Assembly: GCA_902799875.1 (NCBI GenBank)
Contig: CADCCH010000008.1
Coordinates: forward strand, 1 to 51,729
Origin: an uncultured Bacteroidales bacterium
GTDB lineage: Bacteria; Bacteroidota; Bacteroidia; Bacteroidales; Paludibacteraceae
Direction of reading: 5' to 3'
Length of the DNA stretch: 51,729 nucleotides
Shown piece by piece: positions 1-7,833 of this stretch (within the stretch, counting starts at the first letter, position 1; each line of letters begins with the position of its first letter). Position numbers and translations under genes: made by a program. Below the pieces are notes generated by a model. That model saw only the letters and a program-made list of their open reading frames with translations. It had not been told where the DNA came from and searched no databases.

Positions 1-1327
1 CGATTATCACTGCCACCTTATTCCGCAGATGGTTGCCGAGAACAAACGTTTCGAATCCATCGCACAGATCTGGCTCATGGGCGACCACTACAAATGGCGC
101 GCTATGCGTTCGAACGGTGTGGACGAGCGTTATTGCACCGGTAAGGACACCACCGACTGGGAGAAATTCGAGAAATGGGCAGAGACCGTGCCTTATACCT
201 TCCGTAACCCGCTCTATCACTGGACTCACCTGGAGTTGAAGACCGCTTTCGGTATCGAGGAGCGTCTGAATCCCGAGACCGCACGTGCTATCTATGACAA
301 GTGCAACGACCTCATTGCCAACGATCCGAAGTTCTGTCCGCGCGGACTGATGAAGCACTACCATGTTGAGCTGGTTTGTACGACCGATGATCCGGCTGAC
401 TCGCTGGAGTGGCACAAGATGGTCAAAGAAGATCCGACCGCAGAGGTACGTATGTTGCCGACCTGGCGTCCGGACGCAGGCATGAACATCGAGGCTGCTA
501 CTTGGAAAGCATACATCGAGAAACTGGCTAAGGTTGCTGGTGTGGAGATCCGTAACTTCGCCGACATGGTAGATGCCCTCCAGAAACGTCATGACTTCTT
601 CGAGTCGATGGGTTGCCGTCTGAGTGACCACGGAATTGAGGAGTTCTACGATGAGCCCTACACCGACGCAGAGATCAACGCGATCTTCGAGAAAGCACTG
701 GCCGGCAAGGCACTGAGCACACTCGAGATTCGTCAGTACAAGCACGCTTATCTGCACGCACAGGCTGAGATGGATTATGCTTCGGGCTGGACACAACAAT
801 ACCACTACGGTGCAATCCGTAACAATAACTCGAAGATGTTCGCTCAACTTGGCGCAGACACCGGTTTCGACTCCATCGGTGAGTTCACGACCGCAAAAGC
901 GATGAGCCATTTCCTCGATGAGATGAACAGCGAAGGACACCTCGCTAAGACCATTCTCTACAACCTCAACCCGTGCGCTAACGAAGTGATTGCAACCATG
1001 CTCGGTAACTTCCAGGATGGTTCTGTTCCGGGTAAGATTCAGTTCGGTTCCGGTTGGTGGTTCTTGGATCAGAAAGACGGCATGGAGAAGCAGATGATGG
1101 CTCTCTCGAACCTCGGTCTCTTGAGCCGCATGGTAGGCATGCTTACCGACAGCCGTTCCTTCCTCTCGTATCCGCGTCATGAGTATTTCCGTCGCACATT
1201 GTGCAACGTCCTCGGCAATGACATCGAGAACGGCATGATTCCGTACACCGGTTATGAGAAAGCCCGCGTTCAACAAATGGTAGAAGACATCTGCTACAAC
1301 AACGCCAAAAACTACTTCAAGTTCTAA
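1..1327 (+). CDS. uxaC: Uronate isomerase, 5' end cut by window
   Basis: Converts D-glucuronate to D-fructuronate and D-galacturonate to D-tagaturonate, the first cytoplasmic step of hexuronate breakdown. The reading frame is already open at base 2 and begins with DYHCHL, the N-terminal metal-binding motif of the UxaC amidohydrolase-like family. The ATG at 29 is therefore internal, and the true start lies upstream of the window. About 441 residues are visible; the family is usually about 470, so some 25-30 residues are missing. Other family-typical stretches are LMGDHYKWRAMR near the start and FGSGWWF about 90 residues from the end. The stop is TAA at 1325-1327. It is followed 30 bp later by kdgK, so it is the head-proximal visible gene of a hexuronate operon. 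The truncation comes from the window edge, not from a mutation. Confidence 0.95.
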   Translation, partial: DYHCHLIPQMVAENKRFESIAQIWLMGDHYKWRAMRSNGVDERYCTGKDTTDWEKFEKWAETVPYTFRNPLYHWTHLELKTAFGIEERLNPETARAIYDKCNDLIANDPKFCPRGLMKHYHVELVCTTDDPADSLEWHKMVKEDPTAEVRMLPTWRPDAGMNIEAATWKAYIEKLAKVAGVEIRNFADMVDALQKRHDFFESMGCRLSDHGIEEFYDEPYTDAEINAIFEKALAGKALSTLEIRQYKHAYLHAQAEMDYASGWTQQYHYGAIRNNNSKMFAQLGADTGFDSIGEFTTAKAMSHFLDEMNSEGHLAKTILYNLNPCANEVIATMLGNFQDGSVPGKIQFGSGWWFLDQKDGMEKQMMALSNLGLLSRMVGMLTDSRSFLSYPRHEYFRRTLCNVLGNDIENGMIPYTGYEKARVQQMVEDICYNNAKNYFKF

Positions 1328-1332
1328 TTTGC

Positions 1333-1360
1333 AATCATAAATCAAAATATAACAATCATG
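1333..1360 (+). repeat. Degenerate 7-nt tandem array before kdgK
   Basis: The spacer between uxaC and kdgK can be read as four imperfect heptads: AATCATA, AATCAAA, ATATAAC, AATCATG. The last one contains the kdgK ATG. Taken alone it would be dismissed as AT-rich sequence. It is listed because clearer arrays of the same period occur at 3071, 14260, 17654, 22747, 24184, 29205 and 31674. Confidence 0.35.
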
Positions 1361-2383
1361 GCTAAAATTATTACGTTGGGCGAGATCATGCTCCGCCTGA
1401 GTCCTGAAGGACAAGACCGTTTCATTCAGTCTGATCATTTCCGTATCATCCCCGGTGGTGGTGAGGCTAATGTGGCTATTTCGTGCGCTAACTATGGACA
1501 CGAGGCGTATCTGGTTACCAAACTGCCGAAACATGAGATCGGTCAGATTGCTGTTAACTCGCTGCGTCGTTATGGCGTGAAGGACGATTATATCGTTCGT
1601 GGCGGCGACCGTATCGGTCTGTATTACTGCGAGACAGGTGCTTCGATGCGTCCGTCGAAAGTAATCTACGACCGTGCTCACAGCGCTATCGCTGAGGCTG
1701 ATCCGAAGGATTTTGACTTCGACAAGATCATGGAAGGCGCAGCATGGTTCCACTGGAGTGGTATCACGCCGGCTATCTCGGACAAGGCTGCAGAGATCAC
1801 CAAACTGGCTTGCGAGGCTGCAAAGCGTCACGGCGTAACCGTTTCCGTGGACCTGAACTTCCGCAAGAAACTATGGACCAGCGAGAAAGCTATCTCGATC
1901 ATGCGTCCGTTGATGAAGTACGTGGATGTTTGTATCGGTAACGAGGAAGATGCTGAGCTCTGTCTCGGCTTCAAGCCCGATGCAGATGTAGAAGGCGGCG
2001 AGACCAACGCTGAGGGCTACAAGGGCATCTTCGAGCAGATGATGAAAGAGTTCGGCTTCAAGTACGTCGTATCTACGCTCCGCGAGAGCTACAGCGCTAC
2101 CTTCAACGGCTGGAAGGCTATGATCTACAACGGCAAAGAGTTCTACCAGAGCAAGCGCTACGAGATCAACCCGATCATCGACCGCGTAGGTGGTGGTGAC
2201 TCGTTCTCCGGTGGTCTGATTCACGGTATGCTCAAGTATCCGGGCGACCAGGCATCGGCTCTTGAGTTTGCAGTAGCAGCTTCGGCGCTCAAGCACACTA
2301 TCAACGGCGACTACAACCTCGTTTCCGAGGACGAAGTCCTCAGCCTCGCCGGTGGTAACGCAAACGGACGTGTTCAACGCTAA
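1358..2383 (+). CDS. kdgK: 2-dehydro-3-deoxygluconokinase (PfkB sugar kinase)
   Basis: Phosphorylates 2-keto-3-deoxygluconate (KDG) with ATP to give KDPG, the step before the aldolase. The 341-residue protein is a full-length ribokinase/PfkB-family kinase. The N-terminal substrate-binding glycines are in PGGGEANVA (about residues 32-40), and the second PfkB signature DRVGGGDSFSGG carries the catalytic Asp281. Its neighbours settle the substrate: uronate isomerase lies upstream and KDPG aldolase starts 12 bp downstream. The ATG at 1358 fits the family N-terminus (MAKIITLGEIMLRLSP). It is almost certainly co-transcribed with uxaC, kdgA and the transporter. A fructokinase assignment is less likely because of the context. 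Confidence 0.93.
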   Translation: MAKIITLGEIMLRLSPEGQDRFIQSDHFRIIPGGGEANVAISCANYGHEAYLVTKLPKHEIGQIAVNSLRRYGVKDDYIVRGGDRIGLYYCETGASMRPSKVIYDRAHSAIAEADPKDFDFDKIMEGAAWFHWSGITPAISDKAAEITKLACEAAKRHGVTVSVDLNFRKKLWTSEKAISIMRPLMKYVDVCIGNEEDAELCLGFKPDADVEGGETNAEGYKGIFEQMMKEFGFKYVVSTLRESYSATFNGWKAMIYNGKEFYQSKRYEINPIIDRVGGGDSFSGGLIHGMLKYPGDQASALEFAVAASALKHTINGDYNLVSEDEVLSLAGGNANGRVQR

Positions 2384-2395
2384 ATAAGGATAATT

Positions 2396-3064
2396 ATGGC
2401 AAAATTCGATAAATTTCAGGTGATGGCCAAGATTAAGGCTGCACCGATGGTTCCTGTGTTCTACCACAAGGATGTGGAAGTTTGCAAGAACGTGATTAAA
2501 GCTTGTTACGAAGGCGGCGTACGTGCTTTCGAGTTCACTAACCGTGGCGATTTCGCACACGAGGTGTTTGGTGAACTGAGTAAGTGGGTAGCTAAAGAGT
2601 GCCCGGAGTTGGCACTCGGTATCGGTAGCGTTGTAGATGCTCCGACTGCTGCGCTGTACTTGCAGTTGGGCGCTAACTTCGTGGTTGGTCCGTTGTTCAA
2701 CAAGGATATCGCAGTGGTATGCAACCGTCGTTGCGTGACGTACTGCCCGGGTTGCTTGACAACGAGCGAGATCGGTGCAGCACAGGAGGTTGGTTGCGAC
2801 TTCACGAAAGTCTTCCCGGGCGACGTAGTTGGTCCGAACCTTGTGAAGGGTCTGATGGCTCCGATGCCGTGGTCGAAGATCATGGTTACCGGTGGTGTAG
2901 CTCCGGAGAAAGAGAACCTCGAGAAATGGTTCGCAGCAGGTGTTTACTGCGTTGGTATGGGTTCCAAACTCTTCCCGAGCGACAAGGTAAAAGCCGGCGA
3001 CTGGAAGTACGTTACCGACAAGTGCAAAGAATGCTTCGATATTATTTCCGCATGTCGTAAATAA
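2396..3064 (+). CDS. kdgA: KDPG aldolase (bifunctional KDPG/KHG family)
   Basis: Cleaves 2-keto-3-deoxy-6-phosphogluconate to pyruvate and glyceraldehyde-3-phosphate. The 222-residue protein is the normal length for a class I TIM-barrel KDPG aldolase. The Schiff-base lysine is recognisable as Lys138 in FTKVFPGD, matching the K-x-F-P motif of Eda. The early Glu lies in [10 protein letters not shown], and the substrate loop is PGCLTTSE. The C-terminal GGVAPE and GMGSKLF motifs form the phosphate site. It follows kdgK by 12 bp and precedes the MFS transporter by 30 bp, and that spacer is largely a TTGAAAA tandem array. Alternative names are eda and dgoA; the pathway context supports KDPG derived from hexuronates. 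Confidence 0.93.
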   Translation: MAKFDKFQVMAKIKAAPMVPVFYHKDVEVCKNVIKACYEGGVRAFEFTNRGDFAHEVFGELSKWVAKECPELALGIGSVVDAPTAALYLQLGANFVVGPLFNKDIAVVCNRRCVTYCPGCLTTSEIGAAQEVGCDFTKVFPGDVVGPNLVKGLMAPMPWSKIMVTGGVAPEKENLEKWFAAGVYCVGMGSKLFPSDKVKAGDWKYVTDKCKECFDIISACRK

Positions 3065-3070
3065 TATCAA

Positions 3071-3091
3071 TTGAAAATTGAAAATTGAAAA
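3071..3091 (+). repeat. 7-nt tandem array (TTGAAAA x3) before transporter start
   Basis: Three exact copies of TTGAAAA fill 3071-3091, with further AATT-type sequence on both sides. The transporter ATG follows at 3095, so the array occupies the position of a ribosome-binding region. It is one of several 7-nt-period arrays in this window, each with its own unit sequence. Confidence 0.85.
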
Positions 3092-3094
3092 TTT

Positions 3095-4531
3095 ATGAAT
3101 GACGTTAAGAAAGCTGTCATGACTAACTGGCGTTGGGTCATGTGTGCGATGCTCTTCTTCGCCACTACGGTCAATTATATGGACCGCCAGGTTCTCTCGT
3201 TGACGTTTAAAGAGTTCATTCAACCGGAATTCCACTGGACGGATAACCACTATGGAACGATCACCGGTGTGTTCTCTATCGCGTACGCTATCTTCTGCCT
3301 CTTCGCCGGTAAGTTCATCGACTGGATGGGTACGAAGAAAGGTTACCTCTGGGCGATCGGTGCAGTGATGCACGCGGCTTGTGGTATCGCTACCACTTGG
3401 TTTGTGAACGGTGTAGATAGCGTAGAAGCTTTGCGTGCCGTAGAAGCGGGATCGGCTATCGCCAGTTCGATAGCGATGGTGAGTGTGTGGCTGTTCTTGG
3501 CTTGCCGAATGATCTTGGGTCTCGGTGAGGCAGGTAACTTCCCGGCTGCCATCAAGGTAACCGCAGAGTATTTCCCGAAGAAAGACCGTGCGTTTGCTAC
3601 TGCATTGTTCAACGCAGGTGCTTCGGTAGGTGCGCTCGCAGCTCCGGCTACTATTCCTCTGTTGGCTAAGGCCATGGGATGGGAGATGGCGTTCATCATC
3701 ATCGGTGCGCTGGGCTTCCTGTGGGCCGGTATCTGGGTGTTTGTCTATGACAAACCGCAAGAGAGCAAGCATGTAAACGAGGCGGAATTGGCATATATCC
3801 ACTCGGATGAGGCTGATGCCCCGAAAGAGGCTGTCAAAGAAGAGCCGCAGATGTCCTTCAAAGAGGCTTTCAAGCATAAACAGACCTGGTCGTTTGCGTT
3901 TGGTAAGTTCATGACCGACGGTGTATGGTGGTTCTTCCTCTTCTGGGCTCCGGCATATTTCCAAGATCAGTTTGGTATCAAGGCTTCCGATCCGCAAGGT
4001 ATTGCGTTGATTTTCACGCTCTATGCGATCGTGACGGTGGTATCGTTGTTCGGTGGATACCTGCCGAAGATCTTCGTTGAGAAGAAAGGTATGGAGCCGT
4101 ATGCAGGTCGTATGTTGGCGATGTTGATCTTCGCCTTCTTCCCGATTATTGCGTTGTTCGCTCAACCGTTGGGCGGCATCTGGGGACCGTGGGCTGTAGC
4201 CATCATCATCGGTATCGTGGGAGCTGCTCACCAGAGTTGGAGTGCAAACATCTTCTCGATCACAGGTGACATGTTCCCGAAATCGGCAGTAGCTACTATC
4301 ACCGGTATCGGAGCTATGGCCGGTGGTATCGGTTCGTTCCTGATCAACAAGGGTTCGGGTATGCTCTTTACCCACGCAGAAGAGATGGGTGAAGCATTCC
4401 AGTTCATGGGCTTCAGTGGCAAACCGGCAGGATACATGATCATCTTCTGCATCTGCGCTGTGGCTTACCTCATCGGTTGGAGCGTAATGAAGACGCTTGT
4501 TCCGAAGTATGAGCCTGTGGTGGTTAAATAA
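3095..4531 (+). CDS. exuT: MFS hexuronate transporter, ExuT/ACS-like
   Basis: Probable inner-membrane proton symporter for glucuronate/galacturonate or a related sugar acid. The 478-residue protein has the pattern of a 12-helix major facilitator of the anion:cation symporter type. The early signature NYMDRQVLS lies right after the first helix, followed by the motif KFIDWMGTKKGY between helices 2 and 3. There is an amphipathic EAGNFPAAIKV segment after helix 4 and a charged central loop (about residues 225-260). An insertion (VNGVDSVEALRAVEAGSAIASS, residues about 109-130, shown in two parts: VNGVDSVEALR and AVEAGSAIASS) separates two helices. It is the last gene of the uxaC-kdgK-kdgA operon and is followed by a strong hairpin. 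The exact substrate is inferred from the operon. Confidence 0.85.
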   Translation: MNDVKKAVMTNWRWVMCAMLFFATTVNYMDRQVLSLTFKEFIQPEFHWTDNHYGTITGVFSIAYAIFCLFAGKFIDWMGTKKGYLWAIGAVMHAACGIATTWFVNGVDSVEALRAVEAGSAIASSIAMVSVWLFLACRMILGLGEAGNFPAAIKVTAEYFPKKDRAFATALFNAGASVGALAAPATIPLLAKAMGWEMAFIIIGALGFLWAGIWVFVYDKPQESKHVNEAELAYIHSDEADAPKEAVKEEPQMSFKEAFKHKQTWSFAFGKFMTDGVWWFFLFWAPAYFQDQFGIKASDPQGIALIFTLYAIVTVVSLFGGYLPKIFVEKKGMEPYAGRMLAMLIFAFFPIIALFAQPLGGIWGPWAVAIIIGIVGAAHQSWSANIFSITGDMFPKSAVATITGIGAMAGGIGSFLINKGSGMLFTHAEEMGEAFQFMGFSGKPAGYMIIFCICAVAYLIGWSVMKTLVPKYEPVVVK

Positions 4532-4561
4532 TCAGTAGCGTGCGTACGCGTATAATAAGGA

Positions 4562-4596
4562 AAGAACCTTGTTGCGTTGGATGCAGCAAGGTTCTT
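4562..4596. terminator. Strong intrinsic terminator between convergent genes
   Basis: A 14-bp stem (AAGAACCTTGTTGC pairing with GCAGCAAGGTTCTT, one G-U) closes a 7-nt loop. T-rich sequence follows on the plus strand. It lies between the end of the MFS gene (4531) and the end of the acyl-CoA ligase on the other strand (4620), so it can serve both. Confidence 0.85.
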
Positions 4597-4619
4597 CTCG
4601 TTTGTCTTCTTTTGGACGC

Positions 4620-6527
4620 TTACAGCGCAGCCAAGTTCTTTTCGTTCATCAATTCTTTGCCTTCCGCCGTGTATGCGTAGTCGATGCGGTCTTGGAAATA
4701 GGTCTCCACTTTGCCTCTCACCACTTTCATGGTGGAGTTGACGAGGTGGTTCTGTTCCGTCCAAGCCTCGCCTAAGACCGCGATGGCAGTTGGCAACCAA
4801 GCCTCGGGGAAGATGCCATCTCGGCTTCCTCCCGGGCGGTACGAGTCCACTTCGCTTTGGATCTTGAGCAGCATACACTCCTTCCCTTCACGGGTCTCCG
4901 GGGCTTTGCCTTGCGCCTTCGCCCAAGCCTGTAATGCCTCTTTATTGGGCACCATCAGCAGGATCGTATAGGGGTCTTGGTTGTTATGAAGAATACATTG
5001 ATCCACGTAAATGCTGCCGTCTGTCAGCGAATCCTCGAATCCTTCGGGGCTGTATTTCTCACCATCGGCGCGGATGAGGAGCGATTTGAATCGTCCGACT
5101 ACCCACAGATAGCCCGGGTGCTCTTTGGTGACGTAGCCCATATCGCCGGTGTGCAACCAGCCGTCAATGATGGTAGAAGCGGTGCTTTCTGGGTTCTTCC
5201 AATAACCTGCCATGACGTTCTCGCCTTTGATGACGATCTCGCCGCGTTCGCCGTCCGGCACGATGTTACCTTCTGCATCGCAGATCTTCAGTTCCATCGG
5301 TTTGACGATTCGTCCTGAAGAGCCGAAGATTGCTCCGCCGGCGGAGTTGGAGCAGATAATCGGTGTGGCTTCGCTCAGTCCGTAGCCTTGGAACATCGGC
5401 ATGCCCACGGCGCAGAAATAACGCTGGAGCGCGATGTCAAGTAACGCGCCGCCACCCACGAAGAACTTCATTCTGCCGCCGAAATTCTCTCGTACGGCTT
5501 TGAAGATGAGGTGGTCGAAGAATTTCACCAAGGGGTAACGCCACGCGTTTTGCCATCCTCCGCGGTTCCAGTATTCGCGGTTATAAGCGATGGCGTTATT
5601 GAGGGCGAAGTTGTACAGCTTCTCCACCATCGGACCTTTCGTCTTGATTCCTGCCTCGATGCTCTTCTTGAAGTTACGCGCCAAAGCGGGCACCGAAAGC
5701 ATAATATGCGGTCTCACTTCGCGGATAGCCACAGGGATGTTCTTTAGCGTTGCCATGGCTGTCTTCCCCACCGGCACGGTCGCTATCGAACCGCCGTAAC
5801 TCATCATCGTGTAGAATCCTGCCACGTGCGCAAAACAGTGGTCCAGCGGCAGGATGATCAACATGACATCGTCCAATTCGCATTGGATGACAGATGCTCC
5901 TTGCTCTACGTTCGCGGTGTAGTTACGATGGGTGAGAAGAATGCCCTTTGGATCCGCTGTTGTGCCGGAAGTGTAACTTATGTTGGCGTAGTCATTCGGT
6001 CCGACGGAGGAGTAGCGTGCCTCAAAAGATGCAGGGGCTTTGGCTAAGAGGGCATCTCCGAGCGCAATCACTTCGTCGATGGAGATCTCTTTGGTTTCGT
6101 AAGTCTCCAAGGGATCAAAAACAATCACTTTCTCCACTTTCGGACAATCGGCGATGATCTTACGGATTTTCGGTAACTGCTGACCGGAACACATGATAAA
6201 CCGTGCGTCGGAGTGCTGGATACGGAACAGCAAATCGCTGGCTTCCTCTAACTTGATACTCAGCGGCACATTCACGCCGCCGGCATAGAGAATACCCAAT
6301 TCGCCGGTGACCCATAAGTTGCGTCCCTGGCTCAAAAGCGCTACTCGTTCGCCTTTATTCAGACCGAGCGCCATCATTCCGGCACCGATGCGGTGCGCAG
6401 CTTCGCGCGTCTCTTTGAAACTGGTCTCTGTCCAAACATCGCCGATCTTCTCACGAAGAAAGACGTGTTCGCTGAATTTGTGGGTGTAGTGCTCCACAAA
6501 ATCAATAATGGTCGGCTTTTCTCTCAT
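4620..6527 (-). CDS. Long-chain fatty acid-CoA ligase (AMP-forming)
   Basis: Activates a carboxylic acid, most likely a long-chain fatty acid, to the acyl-CoA through an acyl-AMP intermediate. At 635 residues it has the normal length of Bacteroidota long-chain acyl-CoA synthetases. Adenylate-forming motifs appear in order: the P-loop YTSGTTADPKG (about residue 185), GYGLSEATP (about 385), GWLHTGDMG (about 450) and the hinge GRFKSLLIRADGEKYSP (about 475). The A10-type lysine region near the C-terminus reads NSTMKVVRGKV. The ATG overlaps the stop of the upstream PspC gene by 4 bp (ATGA), so the two are translationally coupled. Substrate chain length cannot be read from sequence. Confidence 0.9.
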   Translation of the reverse strand: MREKPTIIDFVEHYTHKFSEHVFLREKIGDVWTETSFKETREAAHRIGAGMMALGLNKGERVALLSQGRNLWVTGELGILYAGGVNVPLSIKLEEASDLLFRIQHSDARFIMCSGQQLPKIRKIIADCPKVEKVIVFDPLETYETKEISIDEVIALGDALLAKAPASFEARYSSVGPNDYANISYTSGTTADPKGILLTHRNYTANVEQGASVIQCELDDVMLIILPLDHCFAHVAGFYTMMSYGGSIATVPVGKTAMATLKNIPVAIREVRPHIMLSVPALARNFKKSIEAGIKTKGPMVEKLYNFALNNAIAYNREYWNRGGWQNAWRYPLVKFFDHLIFKAVRENFGGRMKFFVGGGALLDIALQRYFCAVGMPMFQGYGLSEATPIICSNSAGGAIFGSSGRIVKPMELKICDAEGNIVPDGERGEIVIKGENVMAGYWKNPESTASTIIDGWLHTGDMGYVTKEHPGYLWVVGRFKSLLIRADGEKYSPEGFEDSLTDGSIYVDQCILHNNQDPYTILLMVPNKEALQAWAKAQGKAPETREGKECMLLKIQSEVDSYRPGGSRDGIFPEAWLPTAIAVLGEAWTEQNHLVNSTMKVVRGKVETYFQDRIDYAYTAEGKELMNEKNLAAL

Positions 6528-6751
6528 TTCACCACTTCCGCCTCTTCAAATCCATCGTTCTTGTCCTTCTCCGGCATTACCAACATCATAATGATGTAGA
6601 GGATAAGACCCGGGAAAGCTGCGCTGAAGAAACTCAGAGCTGCATAGCAGATACGAATGATTGTCGGATCTACATCAAAGTACTCGGCGATTCCGCCGCA
6701 AACGCCTGCCAAAATCTTATTGGTTGAGCGGGTTAATTTCTTTGTTGCCAT
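6524..6751 (-). CDS. PspC-domain membrane protein
   Basis: A 75-residue protein consisting of one PspC domain. The signature is LAGVCGGIAEYFDVDPTIIR (residues 14-33), followed by one or two closely spaced hydrophobic stretches (residues about 34-60) and an acidic tail. PspC proteins are small inner-membrane sensors or partners in envelope-stress responses; in Bacteroidota they often occur alone, without the full psp operon, as here. It lies 93 bp downstream of aroC on the same strand and overlaps the acyl-CoA ligase start by 4 bp. The 93-bp gap is AT-rich with no clear TANNTTTG promoter, so read-through from aroC is likely. Confidence 0.9.
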   Translation of the reverse strand: MATKKLTRSTNKILAGVCGGIAEYFDVDPTIIRICYAALSFFSAAFPGLILYIIMMLVMPEKDKNDGFEEAEVVK

Positions 6752-6844
6752 AAAACTATTTACGATTTATTTACTATTTCTTTATTCACTTCGTTCATAC
6801 GATCTGCTTCGCCGTATGGGTTATTTATTCGACCATTTTATCAT

Positions 6845-7747
6845 TTACAAGAACTGTACCAGAGCGAGGGCTGTCATCGCTTCGACTACCGACACGGCGC
6901 GAGTGGCAACACACGCGTCGTGTCTTCCTTTTATACCGGCTTTGGGCGTGGAAGGCGTGGGTTTGAAGACACAACGGAAGATGATCTCGGAGCCATCGGA
7001 GATGCCGCCGGAGATACCGCCGGAGATGGCATTGATGGCAGAACCGGGTTGCGTGACACCGCCAAAACCGGTGCCATATTCAAAACCTTTGCAGGCATTG
7101 ATGCTCATGACGGCAAAAGCGAGATGAGCTTGCAGTTTATCAAAGATGGGTTCACCTGTACCTACCGGCAGACCGTTGATGCGACATTCGATGATACCGC
7201 CGATTGAATCACCAGCTTTCTGATATGCGGCGATCGTGTCAGCGAACTTGGCTGGATCGGTCTCTGCGCCTACTTGTATTAGGTTCGCCTGTATGTGAAT
7301 GCCTTTTTGTGCCAATTCCTGTTTGGCGATACATCCGGCCACGACGCGGGCTGCTGTCTCCCGGGCTGAGGCTCTACCGCCGCCTCTCCAATCGCGGATA
7401 CCATATTTCTGTTCATAAACTTTGTCGGCATGTCCGACGCGATAGGTGTGTTTGAGATATTCATAGTCTTCCGGTCGCGCATTCTTGTTGCGAATGATGA
7501 ACGCGATCGGTGTGCCAAGTGTGACACCGTCCATGACACCGGAGAGCCACTCGACTTCGTCGGGTTCATGCCGGGCACGTTGGGAGGCACCTACCATACC
7601 TTTTCCGGCACGGCGTTCTAACTCTTCGCGGATCATAGCAAAATCAATATGCAAGCCTGCCGGCACACCGTCTAATACGCCACCTATCGCTGCTCCATGG
7701 GACTCACCGAAACTGGTAAAGGTCCATTTTTCGCCAAATACATTCAT
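6845..7747 (-). CDS. aroC: Chorismate synthase, compact form
   Basis: Eliminates phosphate from EPSP to make chorismate, using reduced FMN. The conserved blocks are present: FGESHGAAIGG at the N-terminus, GHADKVYEQKYGIRDWRGGG with the FMN-site His, GRASARETAARVVAG, and KGRHDACVATRAV near the C-terminus. I place the start at the ATG at 7747 (MNVFGEKW). A GTG at 7768 is in frame but lies inside the -7 promoter element. The protein is 300 residues, about 50-60 fewer than typical AroC. The shortening falls in three loops: before the GDSIGG block, before GGISGGISDG (the long loop that follows the conserved GS), and between KPTPS and KGRHD. It is first in a minus-strand unit with pspC and the acyl-CoA ligase. 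Confidence 0.93.
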   Translation of the reverse strand: MNVFGEKWTFTSFGESHGAAIGGVLDGVPAGLHIDFAMIREELERRAGKGMVGASQRARHEPDEVEWLSGVMDGVTLGTPIAFIIRNKNARPEDYEYLKHTYRVGHADKVYEQKYGIRDWRGGGRASARETAARVVAGCIAKQELAQKGIHIQANLIQVGAETDPAKFADTIAAYQKAGDSIGGIIECRINGLPVGTGEPIFDKLQAHLAFAVMSINACKGFEYGTGFGGVTQPGSAINAISGGISGGISDGSEIIFRCVFKPTPSTPKAGIKGRHDACVATRAVSVVEAMTALALVQFL

Positions 7748-7767
7748 GTCTATAACGATTTTGAGCA

Positions 7768-7799
7768 CAAAAGTACTAAATTATTTGCATATATGCAAA
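7768..7799 (-). promoter_or_regulatory. Promoter for aroC (Bacteroidota type)
   Basis: On the minus strand the -33 element TTTG is at 7799-7796 and the -7 element TACTTTTG at 7775-7768, 20 bp apart. Transcription would start near 7762, leaving a leader of about 15 nt before the aroC ATG at 7747. Its -33 element is one arm of an 18-bp perfect palindrome shared with the opposing promoter. Confidence 0.8.
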
Positions 7800-7815
7800 T
7801 TTTTTACTATCTTTG
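7783..7815 (+). promoter_or_regulatory. Promoter for PCMD operon, with shared palindrome
   Basis: The -33 element TTTG is at 7784-7787 and the -7 element TATCTTTG at 7808-7815, with a 20-bp spacer. Bases 7783-7800 (ATTTGCATATATGCAAAT) are a perfect 18-bp palindrome whose two arms are the -33 elements of this promoter and of the divergent aroC promoter. Confidence 0.8.
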
Positions 7816-7833
7816 CGCCAAATTTGTGTAAAA

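Noticed and set aside
1871..4375. An 834-codon open frame on the minus strand opposite kdgK, kdgA and the transporter
   Set aside because: It is antisense to three well-supported genes, has an Arg/His/Thr-rich composition with no domain, and crosses gene borders. It is a by-product of codon use on the other strand.
4465..4878. 137-codon minus-strand frame overlapping the acyl-CoA ligase end
   Set aside because: It is out of frame with the ligase, runs through the terminator hairpin and has no recognisable sequence.
6752..6844. Possible small RNA or terminator in the aroC-pspC gap (CATACG and CGTATG inverted pair)
   Set aside because: The stem is only 6 bp with an 11-nt loop and no T-run; nothing else supports it.
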